From the NCBI GenBank assembly GCA_963662705.2, contig OY759767.1, forward strand, positions 868,001-932,000: a stretch of 64,000 nucleotides of DNA. Reading direction: 5' to 3'. This document shows positions 18,685-28,574 of this stretch, piece after piece. The position numbers and the translations under genes are program-made. Position 1 is the first letter of the stretch. Every line of letters starts with the position of its first letter. A model generated the notes under the pieces. It worked only from the letters and a program-made list of their open reading frames with translations. It was not told the DNA's origin and did no database searches. Origin of the DNA: JAPPHA01 sp963662705. Lineage in GTDB: Bacteria; Pseudomonadota; Alphaproteobacteria; Rhodobacterales; Rhodobacteraceae.

Positions 18685-19671
18685 TCATCGGGAGGCCCCG
18701 TAGTCGACGGGCGTGGCGTGCCATCCGGCCCACCGCCGTTCCCAGTAGGTGTTGTGAACCCGCGTCGAATTCGGTCCCGCCCCCTGGCAGATCGGCTGGC
18801 CGTCCACGGTAGAAACCGGAAGGATCCCTCCTGCACTCGAGGTCAGGAATGCCTCGTCCGCGCTCATCAGATCGTCAACGGTCACGGTGCCGGCCACGAC
18901 TTCCAGCCCGATTTCGCTGCAGAGTTCGCGCGCGGTCAGCCGCGTGATGCCTTCGAGACAGCCGGATTCGGGCGTCAGAACCATGTTGCCGCGGACGACA
19001 AAGATGTTTGATCCCGGCGCTTCGGTGAGTACGCCCGCGCCATCGGTCATCACGCTCCACCCGGCCCCCGCCTCGCCCGCTTCCATCAGTGACATGTTGA
19101 GGTCGAGGGAACAGAAATTCTTGGCGCGCGGGTCGACAGCGTTGGGCGGAATGCGAACGTAGTTTTCCGACACGTGGAGGTGAATGCCCCTCTGCCGGTC
19201 CGCGTCGTCCTTGATGAATACATACGGGGTCACGAAAGCGTAAAACCGGTTGAGGAACCGGTCGGAATGCAAACGGTCGTCGGGACGCGGCAGATTGGCA
19301 CCGCGTGTCACCGCCCACCAGACATAGGCGTCCTTGAACCCCGTGCGGGCAACCAGTTCGTTCAGGAGCGCAGCTTCTTCTGCCTGGCTGAACGGGTTGG
19401 ACAGCTTCATGCGCGTGCAAGATCGGGCGAACCGCTCCTGGTGGTCGGTCAGGCGAAAGAACTGGCCGCGCCCGACCGATACGACGTCGTAGACCGCATC
19501 CGCGCGGAGAAAGCCGAGGTCCGTGATCGGTACCCGGGCCTCACCGATCGGCACGAAACGGTCGATTATGTAGGCCGCGCCGGCAGCCCAGTCCGGTTCG
19601 CGGTCAAGCGGCGCGTGCGCGGGGTCGCGGGCCATGATTTCCTGGACCGGCAGCAGGGAGAGATCGGTCAC
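18685..19671 (-). CDS. Class IV aminotransferase (D-amino acid/branched-chain type)
   Basis: I place the start at the GTG 19671, which overlaps the stop of the upstream gene as GTGA; 328 residues. The PLP lysine is expected at about residue 184 in DPRAKNFCSLDLNMSL. GAGVLTEAPGSNIFVV and LEGITRLTARELC are further class IV signatures, and FLTSSAGGILPV closes the active site. Coupling to the arylsulfotransferase-like gene suggests a common pathway. Whether the substrate is a D-amino acid, a branched-chain amino acid or an (R)-amine cannot be decided from the sequence. Confidence 0.88.
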   Translation of the reverse strand: MTDLSLLPVQEIMARDPAHAPLDREPDWAAGAAYIIDRFVPIGEARVPITDLGFLRADAVYDVVSVGRGQFFRLTDHQERFARSCTRMKLSNPFSQAEEAALLNELVARTGFKDAYVWWAVTRGANLPRPDDRLHSDRFLNRFYAFVTPYVFIKDDADRQRGIHLHVSENYVRIPPNAVDPRAKNFCSLDLNMSLMEAGEAGAGWSVMTDGAGVLTEAPGSNIFVVRGNMVLTPESGCLEGITRLTARELCSEIGLEVVAGTVTVDDLMSADEAFLTSSAGGILPVSTVDGQPICQGAGPNSTRVHNTYWERRWAGWHATPVDYGASR

Positions 19672-21335
19672 GTCGCGGTCTCCGGAACCGTTACCAGGCC
19701 GTCGCCGAATTCGAGCGTGACTCCGGTGAATTCGGGATAGAGGTCGCCTACCCGGACGCCCGAAAACACCTCCCAATGGATGAGTTCGTTTTCGTCGCGC
19801 ACCGTCATGTCGAAGACGATGTCCCGAATGTCCGCGCGGCTGTATTCCAGGATGCGGGCATATGAAGGAAACTCGTCAACATGGCGCATCGACCGGTCAG
19901 TTTCATCCATTCCGATATCGTCCCGGCCATGGGGCATCGCGACAGAATGGATGACCATCGCCGTGTCGCTGTCCTCGAACCGGTGGGCATCGCCCATGGC
20001 CCAGGTGCGTTCCTTGATGTCCGCATCGGTCAGGGCAGAGGACCAGACCTGTTCAACGGTCATGGCGTCCTCGTCCACGCGGAATTCGACTCCGCGGGAA
20101 AAGCTCCTGTGAAACGGAATGCGCTCCTGGCCCGGGCGGGCACCGTAGATGCCGTTGTCGAACAGCACGATCGTTCCCTCCGACGTGAGGCGCGGATTAT
20201 GCATGTGCCAGGGCCAGCGGAAATTCTCGCCAATCGGCGTCAGCAGCTTTTTCTGCAGATCGGGCGACCAGTTCGTGTGGTCGCCCAGTATCCAGACGAT
20301 TTCGCCTGACTTGCGGTCGATCTTCAGGACGCAATCCTGGAGGCGCAGCGAGACCAGCACGGAGTCGTCGCGTTCGTCATAGGTCACGCCGTTGCCGTGG
20401 GTCCAGTCGGCGGCGCCCGGAAAACCGCGCACGTGCCAATAGGCGTCGAACGCATCGTAGCCGATTCGGTAAGGGTCGAGATGGTCGAAGCTGTCCCAGC
20501 TCCAGACGATGTCGCCGCCGGGAGTGAATTCGACCACCATGTCGCCCACGATTTCCCGCTCCCCTTTGCATTCGCCGGGTTCCCGGTCGGAAGAGGGCCA
20601 ATCCGTCAAACGCCTTGAATGTGCGCACAGCGCCAGGAAGTTGCCGTTCGGCATCTGGTGCGGCTGGTGATGGAGGCTTCGGACATCGACGGGAATGCCG
20701 CCGTCCAGCGCGCCCTGCGGGCGCTTCGCGGCATACCATGCGCGGACCGTGTCGCCGGCGACGTCGATTTCACGCGAGCAGAAATCGGTATCGTGAACGA
20801 AGAGATTGCCGTTGATCAGCCTTTCGATCCCTGCTGCCCGGCGATCAAGTTTGCGCATCCAGCGCATCCGTCCCCGGTTGTCGATCGCGATCAGCATGCC
20901 CCAATGGACAAACCAGCGCCTCTGGGCTTCGGTCACGTCCGTTATGCGCCCGAACGCGCGGCGGCGGATGGTCATGAAGGTAAAGCGCCCCGACATGCGG
21001 TCGGGCCGGCTGATGCGTGTCCGGAGCGGCGGCATGTCCAGCGGCGAGGCCGGCACATCCCTTGGCTCGTGCAGGATGGGATTTCTCCATGTCACGGCGC
21101 CGCCGGGACCAACGGCCTGAACCGAGATCGAGGCGGTCCCTTCCGGGTGAAACCCCAGGAGCAGGTATGGCTCGTCCTTCACCGGGAACCTGATCGTCCA
21201 CACATCCTGACTTTGTTCGATGCGGACCCGCAGTTCATTTGCGCCGGACGTTTTCGCCAGCAGGCGAGCGACAAGCGGAGCGCGCTCCGGGCCGTGTTCG
21301 ACAACCGGTTCACACTGGAACTGCGGCATTGCCAT
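19668..21335 (-). CDS. Arylsulfotransferase (ASST)-family beta-propeller protein
   Basis: The start at 21335 (MAMPQFQCEPVVEHG) has GGAGGT seven bases upstream, which rules out the longer frame from 21461. The 555-residue protein has repeated propeller-like blades, for example GDIVWSWDSFDHLDP, YDERDDSVLVSLRLQDCVLKIDRKSGEIVWILG and WHMHNPRLTSEGTIVLFDNG. These fit the ASST family, which moves sulfate between aryl sulfates and phenols. No signal peptide is seen, unlike periplasmic AssT, so a cytosolic variant with another role is possible. It is translationally coupled to the aminotransferase and lies 61 bases from the LysR gene on the same strand. Confidence 0.82.
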   Translation of the reverse strand: MAMPQFQCEPVVEHGPERAPLVARLLAKTSGANELRVRIEQSQDVWTIRFPVKDEPYLLLGFHPEGTASISVQAVGPGGAVTWRNPILHEPRDVPASPLDMPPLRTRISRPDRMSGRFTFMTIRRRAFGRITDVTEAQRRWFVHWGMLIAIDNRGRMRWMRKLDRRAAGIERLINGNLFVHDTDFCSREIDVAGDTVRAWYAAKRPQGALDGGIPVDVRSLHHQPHQMPNGNFLALCAHSRRLTDWPSSDREPGECKGEREIVGDMVVEFTPGGDIVWSWDSFDHLDPYRIGYDAFDAYWHVRGFPGAADWTHGNGVTYDERDDSVLVSLRLQDCVLKIDRKSGEIVWILGDHTNWSPDLQKKLLTPIGENFRWPWHMHNPRLTSEGTIVLFDNGIYGARPGQERIPFHRSFSRGVEFRVDEDAMTVEQVWSSALTDADIKERTWAMGDAHRFEDSDTAMVIHSVAMPHGRDDIGMDETDRSMRHVDEFPSYARILEYSRADIRDIVFDMTVRDENELIHWEVFSGVRVGDLYPEFTGVTLEFGDGLVTVPETAT

Positions 21336-21396
21336 GAAGAGACCTCCCCGGGGCACTATGCAAGGGACCAGCCGCAGGAAAAAGACCGGATTGCTT

Positions 21397-22359
21397 TCAG
21401 CTGGTAGAAGTACCGCTACTGTCGTTTGCAGTCCAGTCAGGTGTCTCCCAGGCGACGTCACCCGACGTGATCAGGTCGTCGACGATCTCGACGATGAGCG
21501 CGCGTATGTTGCGTTCGGCCTCCGTCATGATCTCGACGCGCGGCCCGGCAAGGTGAATTGTCCGGTTGAATTCGGGTAAATCGATGGCTCTGTGCTCGGC
21601 AAGGCCAGCCGCGATCTCGGCATTGAACTGCGCGATTGGCGCCACGCAGAACCGTCGTCCGCGAACGAGGTATTCGCGTCTGAGGTTGATCGAGGAGCAT
21701 TCGATCAGGTCGCCCCACTTCGATTGCGTGCGCTTGAATCCCCGTTCGAGCCGTTCGCGCGCCCAGATCGATCGGACGTCCAGGACGACCGGAAGGCTTG
21801 CCAACGTCTCGACAGGCACCCGCTCAGGCAGGGATGCGCAGAGGCCGGGCGGGCCAATGAGGCACAGGTGTTCATTGTAAACCGGCAGGCTTTCGAAGTT
21901 GTCGGTATCTACGTCGCTCTGAAAAAAGGCAAAGTCGCACTCCCCTGCCTGCCAGAGCCGTTCCAGATCGGCCGGGAAGCCCTGGTTGAACAGCAATGTG
22001 ATGCCCGGATGCCGGTCAAACCCGACCTCCATCAGGCGGGGCACCAGTACCCTGCTGAGGGAAGGAGTCACGCCGATTCGAATGGTCCCCTCGCTGGAAT
22101 TCCGGTGCCGCGACAACTCGCGCTCGGTCCGCTCGACCGCGGCCAGGATGTCCTCCGCGCGACGATGCAGGACTTTGCCTACCGAAGTCAGGCGCATGCC
22201 GCGCGAATGGCGGGTCATCAGCTTGAGCCCGAGTTCTGCTTCCAGCTTTCTCAATTGCTGGCCAATCGCGGGCTGGGTTACGTTCAGCGCCTCGCTGGCT
22301 GCCGTCAGGCTTTCGTGCTTGGCCACTGCGCAGAAATATTTCAACTGTCGAATATCCAT
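21397..22359 (-). CDS. LysR family transcriptional regulator
   Basis: The 320-residue protein has the N-terminal winged helix (MDIRQLKYFCAVAKHESLTA, then LNVTQPAIGQQLRKLEAELG) and a C-terminal effector domain from about residue 90. It lies upstream of the sulfotransferase-like and aminotransferase genes on the same strand. It is divergent from the monooxygenase operon beginning at 22484, so it may control either set. The intergenic region 22360-22483 would hold its operator. Confidence 0.93.
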   Translation of the reverse strand: MDIRQLKYFCAVAKHESLTAASEALNVTQPAIGQQLRKLEAELGLKLMTRHSRGMRLTSVGKVLHRRAEDILAAVERTERELSRHRNSSEGTIRIGVTPSLSRVLVPRLMEVGFDRHPGITLLFNQGFPADLERLWQAGECDFAFFQSDVDTDNFESLPVYNEHLCLIGPPGLCASLPERVPVETLASLPVVLDVRSIWARERLERGFKRTQSKWGDLIECSSINLRREYLVRGRRFCVAPIAQFNAEIAAGLAEHRAIDLPEFNRTIHLAGPRVEIMTEAERNIRALIVEIVDDLITSGDVAWETPDWTANDSSGTSTS

Positions 22360-22483
22360 GGGCCCCGATCTCGCCAGGCTCCGCGAAGGATAGTAGTCGC
22401 GCTTTCTTCTCCTGTAAATCGAAGGCTATTGTCGCGACGGACACCTGCGCTGTAGTCTTGCGCGTCGAAAGGGAAGACCGCGA

Positions 22484-22783
22484 ATGGCCGATCACATTCC
22501 GAATCTGCGGCCCGACGGTGAGCTCGTGGTCGCGATGTCCCGGTGCATGCTCTCGATCCGGAAATCTGAAGAACAGTTTTTCCGGTTCGTCAAGCCCGGG
22601 CGGACTCCGGGGCAGGTGCACATGTCAGACGGGCAAGGGGCGGTCGCGTACGACACATGTGTGCATCTGGAAGATCGGGACCAGTTTGCCTCGAGCCGCC
22701 GCGGTCAAGGGCGCGACCTGGCCATGGGCGAGGATCGGATCACCGCTGGCGGACAGGACGTCCGTTTCGTCGAACGCGCGTGA
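22484..22783 (+). CDS. Small protein of unknown function, 99 residues
   Basis: I do not recognise a domain. The ATG follows an AGGGAAG ribosome binding site, and the gene ends 27 bases before the FAD monooxygenase start, so it is probably the first gene of that operon. The sequence is polar, with EEQFFRFVKPGRTPGQVHMSDGQ split by a short basic run, and has two Cys. A small ferredoxin or Rieske partner can be excluded because no cluster motif is present. Confidence 0.6.
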   Translation: MADHIPNLRPDGELVVAMSRCMLSIRKSEEQFFRFVKPGRTPGQVHMSDGQGAVAYDTCVHLEDRDQFASSRRGQGRDLAMGEDRITAGGQDVRFVERA

Positions 22784-22810
22784 CGGGGAAGGGGACGGAG
22801 TCCAGGAAAC

Positions 22811-24382
22811 ATGAGCCAGGTGGTCATCATCGGCGGCGGGCCAGTCGGTCTGGGCCTGTCCATCGACCTGGCCCGGAAAGGGGTGACCAGCACGGTCCTC
22901 GAGCGCACCGGGACCGTTCACCACATCCCCAAGGGCCAGAACCTGACCCAGCGCACGGGCGAGCACTTTCGCGCCTGGGGGATTTCCGAACAGGTGCGTG
23001 CGGCCAGCCCCGTACCCCCGGAATTCGGCAATGCCGGGATTGTCTGCTACGGGCAGCTGTTGAGCGAATACCACTACGACTGGTTCCAGCGCTCTCGCGT
23101 CCGGGCCTACTATTTCGCCGATAACGAGCGCCTGCCCCAGTACAACCTCGAACGCATATTGCGGGACCGGGTGGCCGATTTTGCCGAGATCACCCTTATC
23201 GAAGGCGCCCGGGTCACGGATGTTTCGCAAGTGGAGGAAAGCGTCACCGTTGCGTACCGGATGGAAGACGGCGCCGTTCACGCGCTGAGCGCGGCCTGCG
23301 CCGTGGGGTGTGACGGCGCGCGGTCGCCGACGCGCGACTGCGCCGGTATCGAAAGCGAGGTCGACCACGACGGCCCGTTCATGGCGCTCCTGGTGTTCCG
23401 GTCGCGGGAGTTGCACGACTTGCTGGAACGCTATCCCGGCAAGTCCATCTTCAACGTCATGAACCCGAACATGGATGGCTACTGGCAGTTCCTTGGCCGG
23501 GTTGACCTCGATGGCGGATGGTTCTTTCACTCGCCTGTCCCGGCAGGAACAACGCGCGAAAACTTCGATTTCAAGGACTTCCTGTACCAGATGGCCGGGG
23601 CCGAATTCGCATTGGAATTCGAACATATCGGGTTCTGGGACCTCAGGATCTCGCACGCACGGGACTATCGCAACGGCCGTGTCTTCATCGCCGGGGACGC
23701 TTGTCACAGCCATCCGCCCTATGGTGGCTACGGAGTCAATACCGGGTTCGAGGACGTGCGGAATCTCGGCTGGAAGCTCGACGCGGCATTCAAGGGATGG
23801 GCCGGCGATGGGCTGTTGGACAGTTACAGCGCGGAGCGCCGCCCGGTGTTCAAATCCGTGAGTACGGATTTCATCAGCCGAATGATCGAGGATTTCCGCT
23901 GCTTCACGCGGGAATATGCGCCCGAAAGAGACAAGCCCGCGTTCGAGGCCGCCTGGCGGAGACGGGCCAGCGCCGGTGATGCGGACGTGACCGAGTTCCT
24001 GCCACATTACGCGGGTTCTCCGATCGTGGCCGGGGAGGCTGGCGCGCGATCGGGGGCCAAGGGGACGCACCGCTTTGCTGCAGAGGCCGGGTATCACCTC
24101 GCCCCGCAAAAACTTCCGGACGGGCGCGACCTCTGGGACGCGCTGGGTCCGGGGTTCACCTTGATGAACCTCGGGGAGGACGGAACGGTTTCGATGCGGT
24201 TCGCGGAAGCTGCCAGTGCGCGAAACGTACCGTTAAGTGTGTTGGATACACCCGACGACGGGCTGCGAAGGGCATATGAATGCACGACGATTCTCATCCG
24301 GCCGGACCAGTTTGTCGCCTTTGCCGGGGACGGGTCAACTGCGGATGCCGACGCGATCGTTGCCCGCGCGATCGGCGCTTGA
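22811..24382 (+). CDS. FAD-dependent aromatic monooxygenase (PheA/TfdB/MhpA-type)
   Basis: The protein has 523 residues. The N-terminal FAD fingerprint is VVIIGGGPVGLGLSIDLARKG, the middle DG-type motif is CAVGCDGARSPTRDCAG, and the third motif is FIAGDACHSHPPYGGYGVNTG near residue 300. This layout is that of flavoprotein hydroxylases acting on phenols or hydroxylated aromatics with NAD(P)H and O2. It is followed at once by aldehyde and alcohol dehydrogenase genes. A ring-hydroxylation route with aldehyde and maleylacetate-like intermediates is possible but not shown. Confidence 0.92.
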   Translation: MSQVVIIGGGPVGLGLSIDLARKGVTSTVLERTGTVHHIPKGQNLTQRTGEHFRAWGISEQVRAASPVPPEFGNAGIVCYGQLLSEYHYDWFQRSRVRAYYFADNERLPQYNLERILRDRVADFAEITLIEGARVTDVSQVEESVTVAYRMEDGAVHALSAACAVGCDGARSPTRDCAGIESEVDHDGPFMALLVFRSRELHDLLERYPGKSIFNVMNPNMDGYWQFLGRVDLDGGWFFHSPVPAGTTRENFDFKDFLYQMAGAEFALEFEHIGFWDLRISHARDYRNGRVFIAGDACHSHPPYGGYGVNTGFEDVRNLGWKLDAAFKGWAGDGLLDSYSAERRPVFKSVSTDFISRMIEDFRCFTREYAPERDKPAFEAAWRRRASAGDADVTEFLPHYAGSPIVAGEAGARSGAKGTHRFAAEAGYHLAPQKLPDGRDLWDALGPGFTLMNLGEDGTVSMRFAEAASARNVPLSVLDTPDDGLRRAYECTTILIRPDQFVAFAGDGSTADADAIVARAIGA

Positions 24383-24388
24383 GGAGGA

Positions 24389-25843
24389 ATGTTCATGACC
24401 GACGCGAAGGGTTGCCACTACATTGCGGGCACCTGGCTGGCCGATGCGCCGAACGGGATGATCGGGGTCGAAAACCCGTCGGACGGGACGGTATTTGCCG
24501 AAGCCCCCAACGGGTCCCGCGAACTGGCTGGCCAGGCGGTGATGGCGGCGCGGGAAGCCTTCGGGTCGAGCGCCTGGGCGAGCGAACCGCGCCTGCGGTC
24601 GGCTGTGCTGCTGGAATTCGCCGGTGTCCTGGAAGCGCGGGCCGATGAAATCGCCGACCTGATGTCACGTGAAAACGGCAAGGTCCTGGGACAGGCACGG
24701 CACGAAGTGGCCGCAGGGTACGGCGAGGCACGGTATTACGCCGGCGTCGCACGAAACGTCTTTGGGCGGACATTCGAAAGCGCCACGGGCAAGATGAGCC
24801 TCATGACGCGTGAGCCTTCGGGCGTCGTCTCCGTCATCGTGCCGTGGAACGCGCCGGTTACCCTGCTCGTGCGCTCGGTTGCCCCTGCGCTGGCCGCCGG
24901 CTGCACCGTCGTGGTCAAACCTGCGCCCCAGACGCCATTGACCAATGCCGCCGTCATGGCCTGCTTCGACGCTGTGACGTTGCTGCCGAAGGGTGTTGTC
25001 AATTCGGTCAATGAACACGGGACAGAGGTTGGCGCCGTTCTCTCCACGCACCCGGAAATCGACGTCATCTCCTTCACCGGCTCGTCACGGACCGGCAAGA
25101 TCATCATGGCCAATGCTGCCGACACCATCAAGCATGTCTCGCTCGAGCTCGGCGGCAAGGCGCCGGCGATCGTCTTTGGCAGCGCCGATACCGACAGGGC
25201 CGTGGCCGAGATCAAACGAGGTTCGCTGGCGCTCAACGGACAGATGTGCACCTGCGTCAGCAGGGTGCTGGTGCAGGATGATGTCTATGACGAGGTGAAG
25301 GCGCGGCTGCACGATGCCTATGAGGAAACCACCGTAGGCGATGCGCGTACGGCCGGCGTCGAACTGGGCCCGGTCATCGACAGGCCCAACCAGGAGCGGC
25401 TGCTGAACATCATCGAGCGCGCCGGCGACGAGGCAAACCTGGTCGTACGCGGTACGGCGGGCGGAAACGACCTGTCGCGCGGTTATTTCGTGACCCCATC
25501 CATGTTCGAGATCGATGATGTCACCCACGACCTCGTGCAGGACGAACTGTTCGGCCCGATCGTCTCGATCGAACGGTTCGGCGACGAAGCGGAGGCCATC
25601 GAGAAAGCCAACGCCACCCGTTACGGGCTGGCGGCGTCCGTCCATACCAATGACCTCGGCGTTTCGATGCGTACCAGCCGGAAGCTGAAATTCGGCACGG
25701 TCTGGATGAACAGCCACAACCGCCTTTTGGCGGAGGTCGAAACCGGCGGTTACCGTGAAAGCGGAATCGGACGGCTCCATGGGGTCGAGGCGATGAATGA
25801 CTTCCTCGAAACCAAGCACATCTATTTCGAGGTTGAAGGCTGA
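24389..25843 (+). CDS. NAD(P)-dependent aldehyde dehydrogenase
   Basis: The protein has 484 residues with the full aldehyde dehydrogenase set: VPWNAPVTLLVRSVAPAL, the general-base Glu in VSLELGGKAPAIVF, and the catalytic Cys in LNGQMCTCVSRVLV near residue 287. It ends GYRESGIGRLHGVEAMNDF. The start has a GAGGAGG-like site at 24382. The TGATG overlap with the next start (25841-25845) couples it to the alcohol dehydrogenase. The likely role is oxidation of an aldehyde formed in the same pathway. Confidence 0.93.
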   Translation: MFMTDAKGCHYIAGTWLADAPNGMIGVENPSDGTVFAEAPNGSRELAGQAVMAAREAFGSSAWASEPRLRSAVLLEFAGVLEARADEIADLMSRENGKVLGQARHEVAAGYGEARYYAGVARNVFGRTFESATGKMSLMTREPSGVVSVIVPWNAPVTLLVRSVAPALAAGCTVVVKPAPQTPLTNAAVMACFDAVTLLPKGVVNSVNEHGTEVGAVLSTHPEIDVISFTGSSRTGKIIMANAADTIKHVSLELGGKAPAIVFGSADTDRAVAEIKRGSLALNGQMCTCVSRVLVQDDVYDEVKARLHDAYEETTVGDARTAGVELGPVIDRPNQERLLNIIERAGDEANLVVRGTAGGNDLSRGYFVTPSMFEIDDVTHDLVQDELFGPIVSIERFGDEAEAIEKANATRYGLAASVHTNDLGVSMRTSRKLKFGTVWMNSHNRLLAEVETGGYRESGIGRLHGVEAMNDFLETKHIYFEVEG

Positions 25844-26958
25844 TGCCGCTGATCCAGTACCTGTCGCGCATATCCTTCGATTTCGGGGCAATCGCGACAC
25901 TGGACGACGAAATCGCACGCCTCGGGCTCAAACGTCCGCTTCTGGTCACGGACGAGGGCGTCGCGGCCGCCGGAATCCTGGAACGTGCGCTGGATGCGGC
26001 GAAGCCCTCCGATCCCGTGGTCTACGACGGCACCACCGAGAACCCGACCGAGCAGTCCCTGCTCGAGTGCCTGGAAATCTGGGAAGGCAAGGGCTGCGAC
26101 GGGGTGATCGCCCTGGGCGGCGGATCGCCGATCGACCTGGCCAAGGCGGTCGCGCTCCTGACGAGCCACGGCGGCAGCCTGGCCGACTACAACGTCAAGA
26201 CCGGCGGGTCGGAAAGGATCGGAAAGGTATCGCCCCAGATCGCCGTCCCGACAGCGGCCGGGACAGGCGCGGAGGTGGGCCGTGCCTGCGTCATGTCCTT
26301 GCTGGACGGTTCGAAATGCGTCGTGGTCAACCTCAACATGGTCGCCGACACGGTGATCTGCGATCCGGACCTGACCCTGTCCTTGCCGCCGCGCCTGACC
26401 GCCGCAACCGGAATCGATGCACTCAGCCATGGGATCGAGACCTATTGCAGCAGCTGGGAAAATCCGCCGGCAGCGGCGATTGGTCTCGATGCCGTCCGCC
26501 GTGCAGTCAGGTGGTTGCCCGCGGCCGTCGAAGACGGAGCGGACCGCCAGGCACGGTGGGAAATGATGATGGCGGCACTCATGGGCGGGATGTGCCTGCA
26601 AAAGGCGCTTGGCGGGGCACATGCCATGGCCACTCCGCTGGGAGAGTTGCACCTTCATCACGGCACGCTGATCGGCGTCCTTCTGCCCCACGTTCTGCGC
26701 TTCAACAAGGGCCGGGCCGATGCCGCATTTGCCGATCTGCGCATCGCCATGAACGTGCCCGACTCGGTGGAACTGCACGACTGGATGACCGGCTTTGTCA
26801 AGCGGATCGGCCTGCCAACGACCCTCGGGGCACTGGGCGTGGATCACGCGTTGCTGCCGGAGATCGCGGAGAAGGCCGCCAGGGACCACCTTTCCGCGAC
26901 GAATCCCCGGCCCGCGGTTGCCGGGGACTATCTGAACCTCTTGATCGAGGCGATGTAG
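25843..26958 (+). CDS. Iron-containing alcohol dehydrogenase family protein
   Basis: The protein has 371 residues. The nucleotide-binding GVIALGGGSPIDLAKAVAL and the metal-binding region GIDALSHGIETY with ALGGAHAMATPLGELHLHHGT carry the Asp/His ligands expected of group III dehydrogenases. Members reduce aldehydes or maleylacetate, or oxidise 4-hydroxybutyrate. The start codon overlaps the previous stop as TGATG. Given the FAD monooxygenase two genes upstream, maleylacetate reductase is one candidate, but I cannot prove it. Confidence 0.92.
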   Translation: MPLIQYLSRISFDFGAIATLDDEIARLGLKRPLLVTDEGVAAAGILERALDAAKPSDPVVYDGTTENPTEQSLLECLEIWEGKGCDGVIALGGGSPIDLAKAVALLTSHGGSLADYNVKTGGSERIGKVSPQIAVPTAAGTGAEVGRACVMSLLDGSKCVVVNLNMVADTVICDPDLTLSLPPRLTAATGIDALSHGIETYCSSWENPPAAAIGLDAVRRAVRWLPAAVEDGADRQARWEMMMAALMGGMCLQKALGGAHAMATPLGELHLHHGTLIGVLLPHVLRFNKGRADAAFADLRIAMNVPDSVELHDWMTGFVKRIGLPTTLGALGVDHALLPEIAEKAARDHLSATNPRPAVAGDYLNLLIEAM

Positions 26959-27165
26959 ATGCTTCCGATTGTGGCCGTGTCCCGAGGGGCCGGCATGTGA
27001 CTCAGGCACTCATTGGCGCCGTCACCTCCGGATATCGAGACCGTCGTGGTGCCGGCGAATACTGCTACCTGGCTTGTTTCCCCGCTGATCGGCGTTTGAA
27101 GACTGTTGGTTGTGGTTGTGGGCAGGACTGGTTTCGGAAACGCGAAGCCCGGAGTGCCCGGCTGG

Positions 27166-28574
27166 TCAAAGCCCCATGGCCCTGTAGGCCTCTGCCACCC
27201 GATTGACCGCAATCCTGTACCCGGCGGTCCGGAGATCACGTGTCCCGCCTGCGGGATCGTTCCATGACCGCGAGAGTTCAGCGTATGTGGACCTCATCAT
27301 GTCTTCCAGTCCCGACCGCACGAGATCGATTTCCGTGCGACCGTGGAAAAACTCGTTCTCGAGTTCCTTCGGGAAGGGTATGCCGGTCATTTTTTCGAGG
27401 GAACGCGCGAGCGTTCGGTGTCCCTTTTCATCGTAGCGGCGTTCCATCAGCCCGAAGGGGATGTGGGTCAAGTTCTTCACCCATTCGAAATAGCTGACCA
27501 CGACTCCTCCGGCATTGGCAAACAGGTCCGGGACCAGAACGACACCCCGTTCTCGCAGAATCCCGTCCGCTGCATGGGAGACCGGTCCGTTGGCCGCCTC
27601 AACGACCAGTCTTGCCTTGAGCCGTGGCGCGTTTCCCGACGTGATGACCCTTTCCATGGCCGCCGGGATCAGGATGTCACACTCGTCTTCGAGGGCCGCA
27701 GCTCCGTCCGCTGAATATGAGCCGCCACCATAACCTCGGACGCCGCAATGCGCAGCCACGTGTTCCTTCAGCTCCTCGATGTTCAGACCGTTTGTGTTCC
27801 TGACGACGCCATCGTGCTCGATGACCGAAGGGATCCGGCATTCATCCTCCTCGCTCAAGAACTTCGCAGCGTGATAACCAACGTTTCCAAGGCCTTGCAC
27901 CACCACCGATCGATCATTCAGGTCGTTTCCTCGAAAGCCCGCCTTTCGGGCATCCTCGACCGTTTCGAAGAATGCCTGAATTGCGTATTCGACGCCCTGG
28001 CCAGTTCTTCGGTGCGCCCTTCAATTCCACCGCCGCCAAGTGGTTTTCCGGTTACACAGGCCAGTCCGTTGATGTCCTCGGGCCTTTGGCGCCGGTATTC
28101 GTCCGCGATCCACATCATCGTCAGCTCGGTTGTCCCCATGTCGGGCACAGGAACATTCATGCCGGAGTTCAGGAAGCCATGACGGATCAGCTCCTGGGGA
28201 AAACGCTGCGTGATCTTTTTCAGTTCATGTTCTTCCCATTCCCGGGGATCGATCTTCAGGGCGCCCTTCGAACCTCCGAACGGCAATCCGAACAGTGCGC
28301 ATTTGTAGGTCATCAGCGCGGCAAGTGTTTCGACCTCTTCCTGGTCGACATCGGGGGTGTATCGGATGCCGCCTTTCGCCGGAGAGTTCTGCGTGGAATG
28401 CACGGCTCTCCACCCGGTGAAGGTGTGCATTTCGCCGCGCAGCCGCACGCCGAACCTGGTCACGCAGGTAGCGTTGCAGACTCGGATCTTTTCTTCGAGG
28501 CCTGCGGGAAGGTCGATCGACCCGGCCACGTCACTGAACATGGCATTCACGTCTGCAGGGAATGCACCGCTCAT
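27166..28574 (-). pseudogene. Glu/Leu/Phe/Val dehydrogenase (NAD(P)-glutamate dehydrogenase), single frameshift
   Basis: Two frames together encode one complete enzyme of about 469 residues. The N-terminal part (28574 to about 28006) has SPAKGGIRYTP, GLPFGGSKGALKIDP and VPVPDMGTTE. The C-terminal part has VVVQGLGNVGYHAAKFL and ANAGGVVVSYFEWVKNLTHIPFG. The frame changes near 28005: restoring one A in the GAAGAACTGG run gives TEETGQGVEYAIQAFFETVE and continues in register into VVVQGLG. All else looks intact, so this is a very recent mutation, a phase-variable site or a sequencing error. The start overlaps the hydantoinase stop as ATGA at 28574. Confidence 0.88.

Noticed and set aside
22625..24109. 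494-codon minus-strand frame
   Set aside because: Shadow of the FAD monooxygenase gene, typical complementary-frame composition.
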